Shown here: positions 8,588 through 17,408 of the stretch, in pieces | Layout: every line of letters starts with the position of its first letter | Position numbering within the stretch: position 1 is the stretch's first letter | From: Methylopumilus sp026399645 | GTDB taxonomy: Bacteria > Pseudomonadota > Gammaproteobacteria > Burkholderiales > Methylophilaceae | DNA: 64,000 nt | Reading direction: 5' to 3' (one strand) | Assembly: GCF_965184065.1 (NCBI RefSeq) | Contig: NZ_OZ239098.1 | Position numbers and translations under genes: made by a program | The notes under the pieces: generated by a model | Databases searched by the model: none | Seen by the model: the letters and a program-made list of their open reading frames with translations, nothing else | What the model was told of the DNA's origin: nothing

Positions 8588-9820
8588 ATGAAAAAAATAC
8601 TCTCTACTCTCGATCTCCTCATGCTAAGCCTTATGATTATTAGTCTACCAAGTGTCGAGGCTCCAAAAAATATTTTTTTAGTGTTCTATCTTGTGACTCG
8701 CTTCATTACAGAAGTCATTCAATTTAGAGAGGGTATGTGGTCATGGGGGGGTTCAGATAATTTATTCGCGACGATTATATGCACTGCACTTTTAAGCACG
8801 GTATTTGCAGGCTTTTCAGGATTAGAAGAATGGAGGGGCTTAAAGGTCTTCCTATCTGCAATCTTATCAGGATGGACTCTAAGTCGGGCAAATTATTCAA
8901 AAAATGACTACCATAATCTTTTTAAGCTCATCATTATAGGAACTATTCTGCCTTTAATTTATGGAATTTATGAATATCTCATAATTCAATCAAAACCTAA
9001 TTTACAACTTCACTCTGTTGGCCATGTCAACCATTCTGCTATTTATTTGGTAATGATTTTTGGAGCCTCACTTGGTTGGTTTTTAAGTAACCTAAAGATT
9101 ACACAAGAAACGCTGCGCATAAATTTCCAAAGTACCCTACTTGGGATTTTAAGTCTTCTCTTTTTTATAAGTTTAATCATCGGGCAGTCAAGGGGCGCAT
9201 TTGGTATTGCTACAATCTTGAGTGTATTTCTTATCTTTTTATTGGGCAAAAATAAAATCATTAAAATTACAGGCATCTTAGCCATCATCGGCATCCTTCT
9301 TCTCACCCTGACTTTAAAAACGAATATTATTCAAAAGCAAATCATCAATAACAAAAATAATAATGTACTGGCTTTTCGTGACCGTGTATGGAATGTTTCT
9401 TTGGAAGCCTCTCGATTCTATCCTCTTTTAGGTATTGGCATGAGTAATTGGCATTTTATTACGCTAGATCACCTCAAAGAATCGGTTGAGTCAAGAGAGG
9501 GTAAATTTAATAAAGATAATTACTATTTAGCCGGTCATTCTCATAACCTTTATTTAACTGCGCTTGTAGAAAGAGGGATTATTGGACTCTTTATTACATT
9601 CTTATTTATGATCGCCTGGTTCAAACAACTAATGCAAACTTTTTACTGGGCAAAAAAAATAAAGGAGGCTTCTTACTTATGGGCAGGTTCTTTTAGTGCA
9701 TGGTTTGCAACTTTTGGTATAGGGCTTGTAAATACAACTTTCCATCATGAACATGCAATACTTTCATGCATACTTCTTGGACTTTACTTAAGTTACACTC
9801 GTTATCACTTTAAAAATTAA
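8588..9820 (+). CDS. O-antigen ligase / polymerase-like membrane protein (Wzy/WaaL superfamily)
   Basis: A 410-residue protein with about ten hydrophobic segments. The Wzy_C-type periplasmic region is visible: GQSRGAFGIATI near 197-208, RDRVWNVSLEASRFYPLLGIGMSNW near 265-290 and the histidine-containing AGHSHNLYLTALVERGIIG near 316-334. Members either ligate O-antigen to lipid A-core or polymerise repeat units in the inner membrane; sequence alone does not separate these. It opens the rightward operon and is followed by a GT2 gene after 18 nt. Confidence 0.8.
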   Translation: MKKILSTLDLLMLSLMIISLPSVEAPKNIFLVFYLVTRFITEVIQFREGMWSWGGSDNLFATIICTALLSTVFAGFSGLEEWRGLKVFLSAILSGWTLSRANYSKNDYHNLFKLIIIGTILPLIYGIYEYLIIQSKPNLQLHSVGHVNHSAIYLVMIFGASLGWFLSNLKITQETLRINFQSTLLGILSLLFFISLIIGQSRGAFGIATILSVFLIFLLGKNKIIKITGILAIIGILLLTLTLKTNIIQKQIINNKNNNVLAFRDRVWNVSLEASRFYPLLGIGMSNWHFITLDHLKESVESREGKFNKDNYYLAGHSHNLYLTALVERGIIGLFITFLFMIAWFKQLMQTFYWAKKIKEASYLWAGSFSAWFATFGIGLVNTTFHHEHAILSCILLGLYLSYTRYHFKN

Positions 9821-9838
9821 ATTTAATATATTAAAAAA

Positions 9839-10531
9839 ATGCGAACAAATCAAAAAAAACTTAATTACAAAGACGTTTCTATTGTAATGATTTCAATGAA
9901 TGAAGAAGGTGCCATTAAAAACGTACTTCAAGATATATCGAAGGATGCACCTGGTGCCGAAATTATTCTGGTAGATTCATCAAAAGATAAAACACCTCAA
10001 ATTGCAAAGAAATTTATGCAAGTTAAATTAATACGACAATATCCACCTATTGGCTATGGTCCGGCCATGACGCTCGCTTTAAGAAGCGCCTCTAGGCCAA
10101 TTATTGTGACCCTTGATTGCGATAATACTTATCCCACAAAAAAAATCCCTGAACTCGTATCTTTTATTCGAAATGGTTATGATATCGTGGATGGGTCTCG
10201 CCTTAAAACAAAACCTAAAAACATGCCTTTTTTAAACTATTTTGCGAATCTTTTCTTTGCAAGAATTGCATCTATCTTATTTATGACGAACCTCAAAGAT
10301 CTGCATAGTGGCATGCGAGCTTATTCTAAAAAAATGCTAGATCAAACTCATTGGCAAGCAAAACCGCCAGCTTTACCAGTAGAAATTCTCTTAAGAAGTA
10401 TTAAAAATAAAAGAAAGTTTAGAGTGGTATTTATTGATTATTTTATTCGTATTGGACAATCTAAAATGGATCCATTACCCAGCGCTTACTGGACAATCAA
10501 AAGAATTCTTAATGTGAGGATGGGTAAATAG
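9839..10531 (+). CDS. Glycosyltransferase family 2 (dolichol-phosphate mannosyltransferase-like)
   Basis: A 230-residue GT-A enzyme. VSIVMISMNEEGAIKNVL near 14-31, IILVDSSKDKT and the metal-binding DCDNTYPTKKIPEL (DxD-like) near 98 are present, followed by DGSR. The middle and C-terminal halves resemble polyprenyl-phosphate sugar synthases (LKDLHSGMRAYSKKML). It may load a sugar on a lipid carrier or extend the repeat unit; donor and acceptor are unknown. No C-terminal membrane domain is obvious apart from one hydrophobic stretch near 132-150. Confidence 0.8.
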   Translation: MRTNQKKLNYKDVSIVMISMNEEGAIKNVLQDISKDAPGAEIILVDSSKDKTPQIAKKFMQVKLIRQYPPIGYGPAMTLALRSASRPIIVTLDCDNTYPTKKIPELVSFIRNGYDIVDGSRLKTKPKNMPFLNYFANLFFARIASILFMTNLKDLHSGMRAYSKKMLDQTHWQAKPPALPVEILLRSIKNKRKFRVVFIDYFIRIGQSKMDPLPSAYWTIKRILNVRMGK

Positions 10532-10545
10532 TTTTTTTAAATATT

Positions 10546-11298
10546 ATGTTTAACTTAAAAGCTTCTTACCCTTACCAACCTGAAATCAATCAAGTCGCAT
10601 TCGATTTAATTTCAAAGACAATTAAAAATAAAAAAGATATCGAAAATATTTTAGATGTAGGCTGTGGCTATGGGCTCTTATCAAAACAACTTAAAAGAGC
10701 TTATCCAAGATTAAATTACTACGGTATTGAGCATGCAAAAGAAGCCTCTCATTCATCACAAAAAATTCTCAAATTGCTAAGTTGTGATATCGAAGACATC
10801 TCATACATCAGGCAACAACTTAAAACACAAAAATTTGATATCATTATTTTTTCAGATGTACTTGAACATCTTTATGATCCTGTAGGCATTATAAAGTCAT
10901 ACCAATCCTTTCTTAAACAAGACGGCACGATCGTAGTTACCGTTCCTAATATTGCCAATATCTTTAGTCGTATCGCGCTCTTATTCGGCTATTTTAATTA
11001 CAGTGAAACAGGTGTGATGGATAAAACCCATATCAGATTTTTTAATAAACAAAATCTTAAACAATTAGCAAAAGAATCTAACCTTCAAATTGTTGCTGAA
11101 AAATATGATTCTATTCTTGTGAGATGGTTTGTCCCTTTTATTAAAATGTTTATGGCGAATAAAGGAAGTGGAAATATCTTAGATTCTAAGCTCTATCAAT
11201 TCTATTTTAAATACCTAAGACCCATAGAGGAGTTATTAAGCACACTTCTACCCTCTCTTTTTGCTTTTAGATTAGGCATGAGTTTAGAAAGAAAATAA
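10546..11298 (+). CDS. Class I SAM-dependent methyltransferase
   Basis: A 250-residue protein with the SAM-binding motif ILDVGCGYGLLSKQL near 39-53, IIFSDVLEHLYDP near 104-116 and a motif III-like TIVVTVPNIANI. This is the Methyltransf_11/23 fold common in O-antigen clusters. It could methylate a sugar or an intermediate. The substrate cannot be told from sequence. It sits 14 nt behind the GT2 gene and just before the FAD enzyme, all on the plus strand. Confidence 0.8.
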   Translation: MFNLKASYPYQPEINQVAFDLISKTIKNKKDIENILDVGCGYGLLSKQLKRAYPRLNYYGIEHAKEASHSSQKILKLLSCDIEDISYIRQQLKTQKFDIIIFSDVLEHLYDPVGIIKSYQSFLKQDGTIVVTVPNIANIFSRIALLFGYFNYSETGVMDKTHIRFFNKQNLKQLAKESNLQIVAEKYDSILVRWFVPFIKMFMANKGSGNILDSKLYQFYFKYLRPIEELLSTLLPSLFAFRLGMSLERK

Positions 11299-11302
11299 TG
11301 TG

Positions 11303-12667
11303 ATGACAGAAAATATCATACATGATCAAATTATTCTAGGCGCTGGTCCGTCAGGAATCTCCTACTCTCTTTTTTATGAGAAATCGCCAGTCATTATAGA
11401 AAAAAATGATCATCCGGGAGGTCATGCTTCAAGCTATGTAATCAATGGGTTTACCTTTGACTACGGCCCTCATATTCTCTTTTCAAGAGACAAGTCTATT
11501 TTAGATTTTATTGTGAAGTCCTTAGGTGAAAATGTGCACCAATGTAAACGAAACAATAAAATTAGTTTCAAGAATAAACTAGTGAAATACCCTTTTGAGA
11601 ATGATTTATCTTCACTGGATTTAGAAGATAATTTTGAATGTATCAGTCAATTTCTATTTAACCCATATAAAGAAAAATTTAAAAACCCAAGTAATATGAA
11701 AGAGTGGTTTTTACATACCTTTGGCGAAGGCATCTCGAATAAATATCTTATTCCTTATAACGAAAAAGTGTGGAATGTGCCCGTCGAAAAACTTTCTATG
11801 GTTTGGGCGGATAGAATACCAAATCCTCCGCCAGAAGATATTTTAAAGTCAAGTATTGGTATCAAAACGGAAGGGTATTTGCATCAACTCTTCTATCACT
11901 ACCCTAAAGAAGGCGGATACCAGGCTATTTCAGAAAATTGGTCACGTGCCTCTGATATTCATTTCAATGAAGAAGTCACTAAAATCAGTAAGGTAAATGA
12001 TATTTTTGAAATTGTGACATCGAAACAAACTTATCAATCTAAAAAAATTGTATCCACGATCAACCTCTCCTCTTTATTTAAAACCTGTGCACATTGGATT
12101 CCAAAAGAAGTTATTGATGCCTATAAAAAACTGATTATTAATCCCATGTATGTCATCTCCATTGGCATTAAGGGCGACGATATGGATAAATTCACAGCGA
12201 TCTATTTCGCTGATAAGGAATTTTTAGTGAATCGTATAAGCTATCCATGCACTTTTTCTGAAAAAAATACGCCAAAGAATCATTACAGTATTCAAGCAGA
12301 AATTACTTATAGCCCTCAATCTGAAATTGCAGATATGTCAGATGAATCGATTATTCAACATGTCTTAGATGGTTTAAAAGAAAGATCACTCATCAACGGT
12401 GAAGTAATTTTGGTGGATCTCAAGCGCGTATCAGAATCTTATGTGGTCTATGACGTAGGTTATGAGCATCACGCTAAAATCATTAGAGATTACTTTACAA
12501 AAGTTGGGATAGATCTCTTAGGAAGGTTTAGTTATTTTGAGTACATTAATATTGATATGGCGGTCGCAAGATCTATTGAAACATATCAACGTATAACAAA
12601 GTCGCCTTTAACTAAAGAAGAGCTTTTAAATCAAGCGCTCATTAAAATATCAAACACCAAAAGATAA
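11303..12667 (+). CDS. FAD-dependent oxidoreductase, UDP-galactopyranose mutase/amine-oxidase-like
   Basis: About 454 residues. The N-terminal dinucleotide-binding motif ILGAGPSGISYSL is followed by IIEKNDHPGGHASS and FDYGPHILFS, a layout of the protoporphyrinogen oxidase / UDP-galactopyranose mutase / amine oxidase group. Many polysaccharide clusters carry such a gene of uncertain reaction. GTG at 11300 and ATG at 11303 are both possible starts; ATG is listed. No transmembrane segment is obvious. The exact substrate is not identifiable; a role in sugar modification is inferred from the locus. Confidence 0.72.
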   Translation: MTENIIHDQIILGAGPSGISYSLFYEKSPVIIEKNDHPGGHASSYVINGFTFDYGPHILFSRDKSILDFIVKSLGENVHQCKRNNKISFKNKLVKYPFENDLSSLDLEDNFECISQFLFNPYKEKFKNPSNMKEWFLHTFGEGISNKYLIPYNEKVWNVPVEKLSMVWADRIPNPPPEDILKSSIGIKTEGYLHQLFYHYPKEGGYQAISENWSRASDIHFNEEVTKISKVNDIFEIVTSKQTYQSKKIVSTINLSSLFKTCAHWIPKEVIDAYKKLIINPMYVISIGIKGDDMDKFTAIYFADKEFLVNRISYPCTFSEKNTPKNHYSIQAEITYSPQSEIADMSDESIIQHVLDGLKERSLINGEVILVDLKRVSESYVVYDVGYEHHAKIIRDYFTKVGIDLLGRFSYFEYINIDMAVARSIETYQRITKSPLTKEELLNQALIKISNTKR

Positions 12668-12678
12668 GCGTCTATTTC

Positions 12679-13581
12679 GTGCTCACAATTTTTGCCTCTC
12701 ACCCCTTATTAAAACTATTCATCAAGCTCAGCCTTTTACTCTTCTGTTTGGTTTTTATTAAAACTAAACTGAGCTATGAATTTTCGCATTTCCTTGAAAC
12801 TATTTATCGTTTAAATATTGGCTTTTTATTTTTATCCCTGATTTCACTTATGCTGTCTTTTTTGCTTGGAGCTTATAAATGGAAGATGTTATTTAACACC
12901 TTTCATGCAAAATCTCAATTCAGCGATTTTTTGAGCGCCTGCTTTAAGGGGGCTTTTATTGCAAACTTTATGTTTGGTTCAATAGTCGGAGATGGCGCTA
13001 GAATTTATGATATATCAAAAAAATATAAGGTGCCTTATAAGCGCTGTTTAGTGATTGGCATTCTAGATCGTTTATTAACACTTTTCTTCTATGCCATATC
13101 TATTGTTTTTGTATTTTGTGTTACTTATTACTCAAGCGTTTATTCAACAAATATTCAATATATTGTCTTTTTAGGCATATTGATAACTATATCGCTATTC
13201 ATTTACAAAAAATCTCATAGCATTTTAAAGTTAAGAGTTAAAAAATATAAAGACTTGATGAATATAAATTTTATGGCCTTATACTTTTCAACGGCCTTAC
13301 TTTCAACACTTCTCATAGGCCTGTCATTTATATTTTTATCTAATGCAGCCTTTGTAGCGCTAGAATTGAATTCTTTCACCTACGTACTCACTGGACTATT
13401 GAGTAATTTCTTTCCATTAAGCTTTTCAGGTTGGGGTGTTCGTGAGCTGACCTTATCAGTCATCCTTAAAGATTATGCCTCGTCTGATGCCATCATTACG
13501 ATATCGATATTATTTGGTATTCTTAATGCATGTATCGCATTACCAGGTATCTTGATCTACTTTAAATCTAGGAAGGTATAA
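12679..13581 (+). CDS. Flippase-like / lysylphosphatidylglycerol-synthase TM-domain family protein
   Basis: A 300-residue integral membrane protein with about seven to eight hydrophobic segments. The motif GAYKWKMLF near 66-74, then GAFIANFMFGSIVGDGARIYDISKK near 97-120 and NFFPLSFSGWGVRELTLS near 245-263, matches the UPF0104/YbhN family. Members are suggested to move or handle lipid-linked substrates. It starts with GTG. Its place between the FAD enzyme and an epimerase suggests membrane handling of a glycan intermediate, but this is inference. Confidence 0.75.
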   Translation: MLTIFASHPLLKLFIKLSLLLFCLVFIKTKLSYEFSHFLETIYRLNIGFLFLSLISLMLSFLLGAYKWKMLFNTFHAKSQFSDFLSACFKGAFIANFMFGSIVGDGARIYDISKKYKVPYKRCLVIGILDRLLTLFFYAISIVFVFCVTYYSSVYSTNIQYIVFLGILITISLFIYKKSHSILKLRVKKYKDLMNINFMALYFSTALLSTLLIGLSFIFLSNAAFVALELNSFTYVLTGLLSNFFPLSFSGWGVRELTLSVILKDYASSDAIITISILFGILNACIALPGILIYFKSRKV

Positions 13582-13582
13582 A

Positions 13583-14536
13583 TTGAAATTTTTTATTTCT
13601 GGGGGGGCAGGTTTTATTGGCTCTCATATGTCAGAGCATCTTTTGTCGCTTGACCATGAAGTTAAAGTCTTTGATAACTTGACCTCAGGGACCATGAGCC
13701 ATATTGAAAAGTATTTAAAAAATCCTCATTTTCAATTCATAAAAAGTGATATTAAGGATCTTAATCTACTCACGGATGCTATGAAAGACTCTGAAGTTGT
13801 CATTCATTTCGCAGCTAATCCTGATATTGCTAAAGCAGTCAAACAACCCGATATTGATTTTTGGGAAGGCACTTATTTAACCCAAAATATTCTAGAGGCT
13901 ATGAGAGTCAATAACGTTTCAACTATTCTTTATACTTCGGGGAGCGGTGTCTATGGAGATATGCCCAACATTGAATTTAGTGAAAATTATGGGCCATGCT
14001 TTCCCATATCGACCTACGGAGCTAGCAAACTAGCTTGTGAAGTTTTAATTTCATCTTATGCTTATATGTTTGGTATACAAGGTCGTGCTTTTAGATTTGC
14101 CAATGTAGTGGGTGCTAAACAAACGCACGGCGTCGGTTATGACTTTATGAGACGCCTCAAAATCAATCCTAAAGAGCTTCAGATTTTAGGTGATGGCACG
14201 CAAACAAAATCTTATATCCATGTGAGTGATGTGATTTCCGCCATGATATTTATTTTTGAAAATATAACAAAAGCTCCCTTTGATGTATTTAATGTGGCGA
14301 CAGAAGACTACATTACAGTAAATCAAATTGCGGAAGAATGCTGCAAACTTTATGACATACAAATGCAAGATATTCATTTGGATTTCACAGGTGGTGATCG
14401 AGGTTGGAAAGGTGATGTCCCTAAAATCTTATTTGACACAAATAAAATTAGAAGCTTAGGCTGGAAAAACCAACATAGCTCACTCGAAGCTATTCGGCTA
14501 TCTTTAGAGTCACTTTTAGATGAAAATAATACTTAG
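13583..14536 (+). CDS. NAD-dependent sugar-nucleotide epimerase/dehydratase (GalE-like)
   Basis: A 317-residue extended short-chain dehydrogenase: GGAGFIGSHMSEHLL near 7-21, IHFAANPDI near 74, SGSGVYGDMP near 119 and ISTYGASKLACE with the catalytic YxxxK pair. The start is TTG, 1 nt after the previous stop and preceded by a GGAAGG ribosome-binding site. It acts on a nucleotide-activated sugar. Being next to the GDP-heptose genes, it might modify GDP-heptose or another sugar; the precise reaction (4-epimerase or other) cannot be assigned. Confidence 0.82.
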   Translation: MKFFISGGAGFIGSHMSEHLLSLDHEVKVFDNLTSGTMSHIEKYLKNPHFQFIKSDIKDLNLLTDAMKDSEVVIHFAANPDIAKAVKQPDIDFWEGTYLTQNILEAMRVNNVSTILYTSGSGVYGDMPNIEFSENYGPCFPISTYGASKLACEVLISSYAYMFGIQGRAFRFANVVGAKQTHGVGYDFMRRLKINPKELQILGDGTQTKSYIHVSDVISAMIFIFENITKAPFDVFNVATEDYITVNQIAEECCKLYDIQMQDIHLDFTGGDRGWKGDVPKILFDTNKIRSLGWKNQHSSLEAIRLSLESLLDENNT

Positions 14537-14583
14537 TCGCTTTAAATGAATGGTCTTTTTTATAAACATAAGGAATTTAAAAA

Positions 14584-15564
14584 TTGATTATTGCGAGAAG
14601 TCCTTTAAGGATTAGTTTGGGCGGAGGTGGTACCGACCTTCCCTCCTATTACCGTGAACATGAGGGCTTCTTAATAGCAGCAGCTATTGATAAATATGTC
14701 TATGTCACGATTAATCGACCTTTTAATGAGGGTATTTATCTTAAATACTCAGAGATAGAGCACGTTAAAACAGTTGATGAAGTTTCGCACAATATTATTA
14801 GAGAGGCTTTAAAGTTAGAAAATTTAAATACGCCTCAAGTGGAAATTTCAAGCATTGCCGACCTTCCTTCGGGTACTGGATTGGGCTCATCCGGAAGCTT
14901 TACCACGGCTCTTTTAAAAGCCCTTTATGCCTACAGGCATCGACATATCAATCCTGAAGAGTTAGCTGAACTTGCTTGCGCTATCGAAATTGATCGACTC
15001 AAAGAACCCATCGGCAAGCAAGACCAATATATAGCGTCTGTGGGCGGTATCACTTGCTTTGCTTTTCATAAGGACAATTCAGTTACTTTTGCGCCATTAA
15101 AAATTTCGAGAGAAACATTTCATAAATTAGAAGACAATCTTCTTCTCTTTTTTACAGGATTTTCTAGAAGTGCGAGTGAGATCTTAAAAGATCAACATAT
15201 TAAATCTCAAAAAAATGATGTCGATATGCTTAATAATCTTCACTTTGTCAAAGAAATTGGTTATCTATCTAAAGATGCCTTGGAATCAGGCAATACAGAT
15301 AAATTCGGTGAATTAATGCATCAGCACTGGGAGCACAAGAAAAAACGCTCTGGCGGTATGAGCAATCAAGATATAGATACTTGGTATGAAACTGCATTAA
15401 AAAACGGTGCCATTGGCGGCAAGGTGGTAGGCGCTGGTGGTGGTGGCTTTTTAATGTTTATGGCAGATGATGCCGCAAAACTTCGAACTGCTATGACAAA
15501 ATCAGGCCTTCAAGAAGTGAGGTTTAAATTTGACTTCGAAGGTGCGAAAGTTATTCATACGTAA
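14584..15564 (+). CDS. hddA: D-glycero-alpha-D-manno-heptose 7-phosphate kinase-like GHMP kinase
   Basis: A 326-residue GHMP-superfamily kinase. IIARSPLRISLGGGGTDLPSY at the N-terminus, LPSGTGLGSSGSFTTALL near 96-113 (ATP-binding) and the C-terminal GGKVVGAGGGGFLMFM near 276 are the family motifs. HddA makes heptose 1,7-bisphosphate of the alpha configuration for GDP-heptose. The start is TTG behind an AAGGA site. Its stop overlaps the next start (TAATG), and the whole GDP-heptose set follows, which supports the assignment over other GHMP kinases such as fucokinase. Confidence 0.82.
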   Translation: MIIARSPLRISLGGGGTDLPSYYREHEGFLIAAAIDKYVYVTINRPFNEGIYLKYSEIEHVKTVDEVSHNIIREALKLENLNTPQVEISSIADLPSGTGLGSSGSFTTALLKALYAYRHRHINPEELAELACAIEIDRLKEPIGKQDQYIASVGGITCFAFHKDNSVTFAPLKISRETFHKLEDNLLLFFTGFSRSASEILKDQHIKSQKNDVDMLNNLHFVKEIGYLSKDALESGNTDKFGELMHQHWEHKKKRSGGMSNQDIDTWYETALKNGAIGGKVVGAGGGGFLMFMADDAAKLRTAMTKSGLQEVRFKFDFEGAKVIHT

Positions 15565-16259
15565 TGCTTCCCGTGGTCATTCTTGCAGGCGGCTTGGCAA
15601 CACGCATGAAGCCGATTACAGAAAAAATTCCAAAGTCACTTATAGAAGTCAATGGTAAGCCTTTTATACTTCATCAACTCGATTATCTTAAATCTCAAGG
15701 CATTCAAAACATTGTGCTTTGTATTGGACATTTAGGACATATGATCGAATCTCTTATTGGAGATGGCAAAGCATTGGGTTTAAACATTCAATATTCTCTA
15801 GATGGCGATAAATTATTAGGGACAGGTGGCGCCATTAAAAAAGCTTTGCCGCTTTTAAGTAAAGATTTTTTTGTACTTTATGGCGACTCCTTCTTACCTA
15901 TCTATTATAAAGATGTAGAAGACGCTTATGTTTCATCAAAAAAAAATGCCTTAATTACTGTGATCAAAAACAATAATCAATGGGATAAAAGTAATGTGGA
16001 ATTTGCATCAGGCACACTTATCGAATATAACAAGCACCCTCCTAATGAAAGGATGCATTATATTGATTATGGCTTAAGCATATTAAATCAATCAATATTC
16101 GATGCTTACCATCAAAATGAATCATTTGATTTAAGTGATCTTTATCATAAACTTTCATTACATGATCATTTAGCAGGATTTGAAACCTTTGACAGGTTTT
16201 ATGAAATAGGATCCCAAAATGGCCTCAAAGAAACTGAAATCTACTTATCAAAAGTATAA
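15564..16259 (+). CDS. hddC: Heptose-1-phosphate guanylyltransferase-like nucleotidyltransferase
   Basis: A 231-residue nucleotidyltransferase: VVILAGGLATRMKPITEKIPKSL near 4-26, GDGKALGLNIQYS near 66 and LLGTGGAIKKALPLL. HddC activates D-glycero-alpha-D-manno-heptose 1-phosphate with GTP. The sequence itself shows only the sugar nucleotidyltransferase fold. GTP and heptose are inferred from hddA, gmhA and gmhB next to it. The start overlaps the hddA stop by one base, typical of a coupled pair. Confidence 0.78.
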   Translation: MLPVVILAGGLATRMKPITEKIPKSLIEVNGKPFILHQLDYLKSQGIQNIVLCIGHLGHMIESLIGDGKALGLNIQYSLDGDKLLGTGGAIKKALPLLSKDFFVLYGDSFLPIYYKDVEDAYVSSKKNALITVIKNNNQWDKSNVEFASGTLIEYNKHPPNERMHYIDYGLSILNQSIFDAYHQNESFDLSDLYHKLSLHDHLAGFETFDRFYEIGSQNGLKETEIYLSKV

Positions 16260-16271
16260 AAGGAAATCATT

Positions 16272-16874
16272 ATGAGCTATGCACAACAGCACCTCAAAGA
16301 AGCACAAGAAATTATCGATCAAATTGATATAGAAGCGATCGAAAAAGTGGCAGATCTTTTAGCAATTGTCAAAAAAGATCAAGGAAGAATTTTCTTTCTA
16401 GGTGTGGGGGGGAGTGCTGGTAATTGTTCTCATGCGGTAAATGACTTTAGGAAAATTGTTGAAATTGAGTCTTACGCGCCTACAGACAATGTGTCAGAAC
16501 TCACGGCAAGAACAAATGATGAGGGATGGCCCACTATTTTTGAGCCATGGCTTAAATTATCTAAACTTAACCCTAAAGATGCTGTCTTCATTTTTTCTGT
16601 AGGCGGAGGTAACTTAGAAAAAAATATCAGCCCTAATCTTGTGAATGCCTTGAAATATGCTAAACAGGTAGGTGCTAAAATTACAGGTGTCGTTGGGCGC
16701 GACGGAGGTTACACAGCTAAAGTTGCAGATGCATGCGTCATTATCCCTACCGTGAACCCTGAAAATATCACGCCTCATTCAGAAGCATTTCAGGCGGTCA
16801 TTTGGCACTTATTGGTGTCACATCCGAAATTAAAAGAAAATCAGACTAAATGGGAGTCAGCTGTCAAAAAATAA
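16272..16874 (+). CDS. gmhA: Sedoheptulose-7-phosphate isomerase
   Basis: A 200-residue single SIS-domain protein. LGVGGSAGNCSHAVNDFRK near 44-62 and FSVGGGNLEKNIS near 110-122 form the phosphosugar site. GmhA converts sedoheptulose 7-phosphate to D-glycero-D-manno-heptose 7-phosphate, the first heptose step. A good AAAGGA ribosome-binding site precedes the ATG. Length is normal (about 190-200). The sequence is somewhat different from core LPS GmhA, in line with a copy dedicated to the GDP-heptose branch; this last point is inference. Confidence 0.82.
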   Translation: MSYAQQHLKEAQEIIDQIDIEAIEKVADLLAIVKKDQGRIFFLGVGGSAGNCSHAVNDFRKIVEIESYAPTDNVSELTARTNDEGWPTIFEPWLKLSKLNPKDAVFIFSVGGGNLEKNISPNLVNALKYAKQVGAKITGVVGRDGGYTAKVADACVIIPTVNPENITPHSEAFQAVIWHLLVSHPKLKENQTKWESAVKK

Positions 16875-16877
16875 CTG

Positions 16878-17408
16878 ATGCTTAAAGCTGTTTTTTTAGA
16901 CCGCGACGGTGTCATTAATAAAGCATCTGTTATTGATGGCAAACCTTATCCGCCTCGTAATTTAGATGAGCTAGAATTAATACCAGGTGTCGATCAAGCC
17001 ATACTTCAATTAAGAGATCGTGGCTATTTTTGTATTGTAGTCACTAACCAGCCTGATGTAGCAAGAGGGAAAACTTCAAAAGAAACCGTAGAATCTATCA
17101 ACCAATTCTTAATTCGGCATCTAGCTATTCATGAAATTATTTCTTGTTATCATGATGAGCATGAAAACTGTGGCTGCAGAAAACCAAAGCCCGGCTCTCT
17201 CCTCAAAGCAGCATTAAAGTACAATATCGATTTAAATAAAAGCTTTATGGTAGGTGACCGATGGAGAGATATCGAAGCAGGCCAAAATGCTGGATGCAAA
17301 ACATTTTTTATTGATTATCAATATAATGAAAAACAGCCTCAAAATCCAACCTATACAGTGGCATCGCTGACTGATGCGGTGAATATTATTTTGAATGAAG
17401 CCTCATGA
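16878..17408 (+). CDS. gmhB: D-glycero-D-manno-heptose 1,7-bisphosphate phosphatase
   Basis: A 176-residue HAD-IIIA phosphatase with the nucleophile motif FLDRDGVIN near 6-14, VVTNQPDVARGK near 55 and a zinc-binding stretch with Cys and His (YHDEHENCGCRKPKPG) near 91-106, then FMVGDRWRDIEAG with the acidic HAD motif IV. All are hallmarks of GmhB. It removes one phosphate between HddA and HddC. The stop overlaps the next ATG (ATGA). Confidence 0.9.
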   Translation: MLKAVFLDRDGVINKASVIDGKPYPPRNLDELELIPGVDQAILQLRDRGYFCIVVTNQPDVARGKTSKETVESINQFLIRHLAIHEIISCYHDEHENCGCRKPKPGSLLKAALKYNIDLNKSFMVGDRWRDIEAGQNAGCKTFFIDYQYNEKQPQNPTYTVASLTDAVNIILNEAS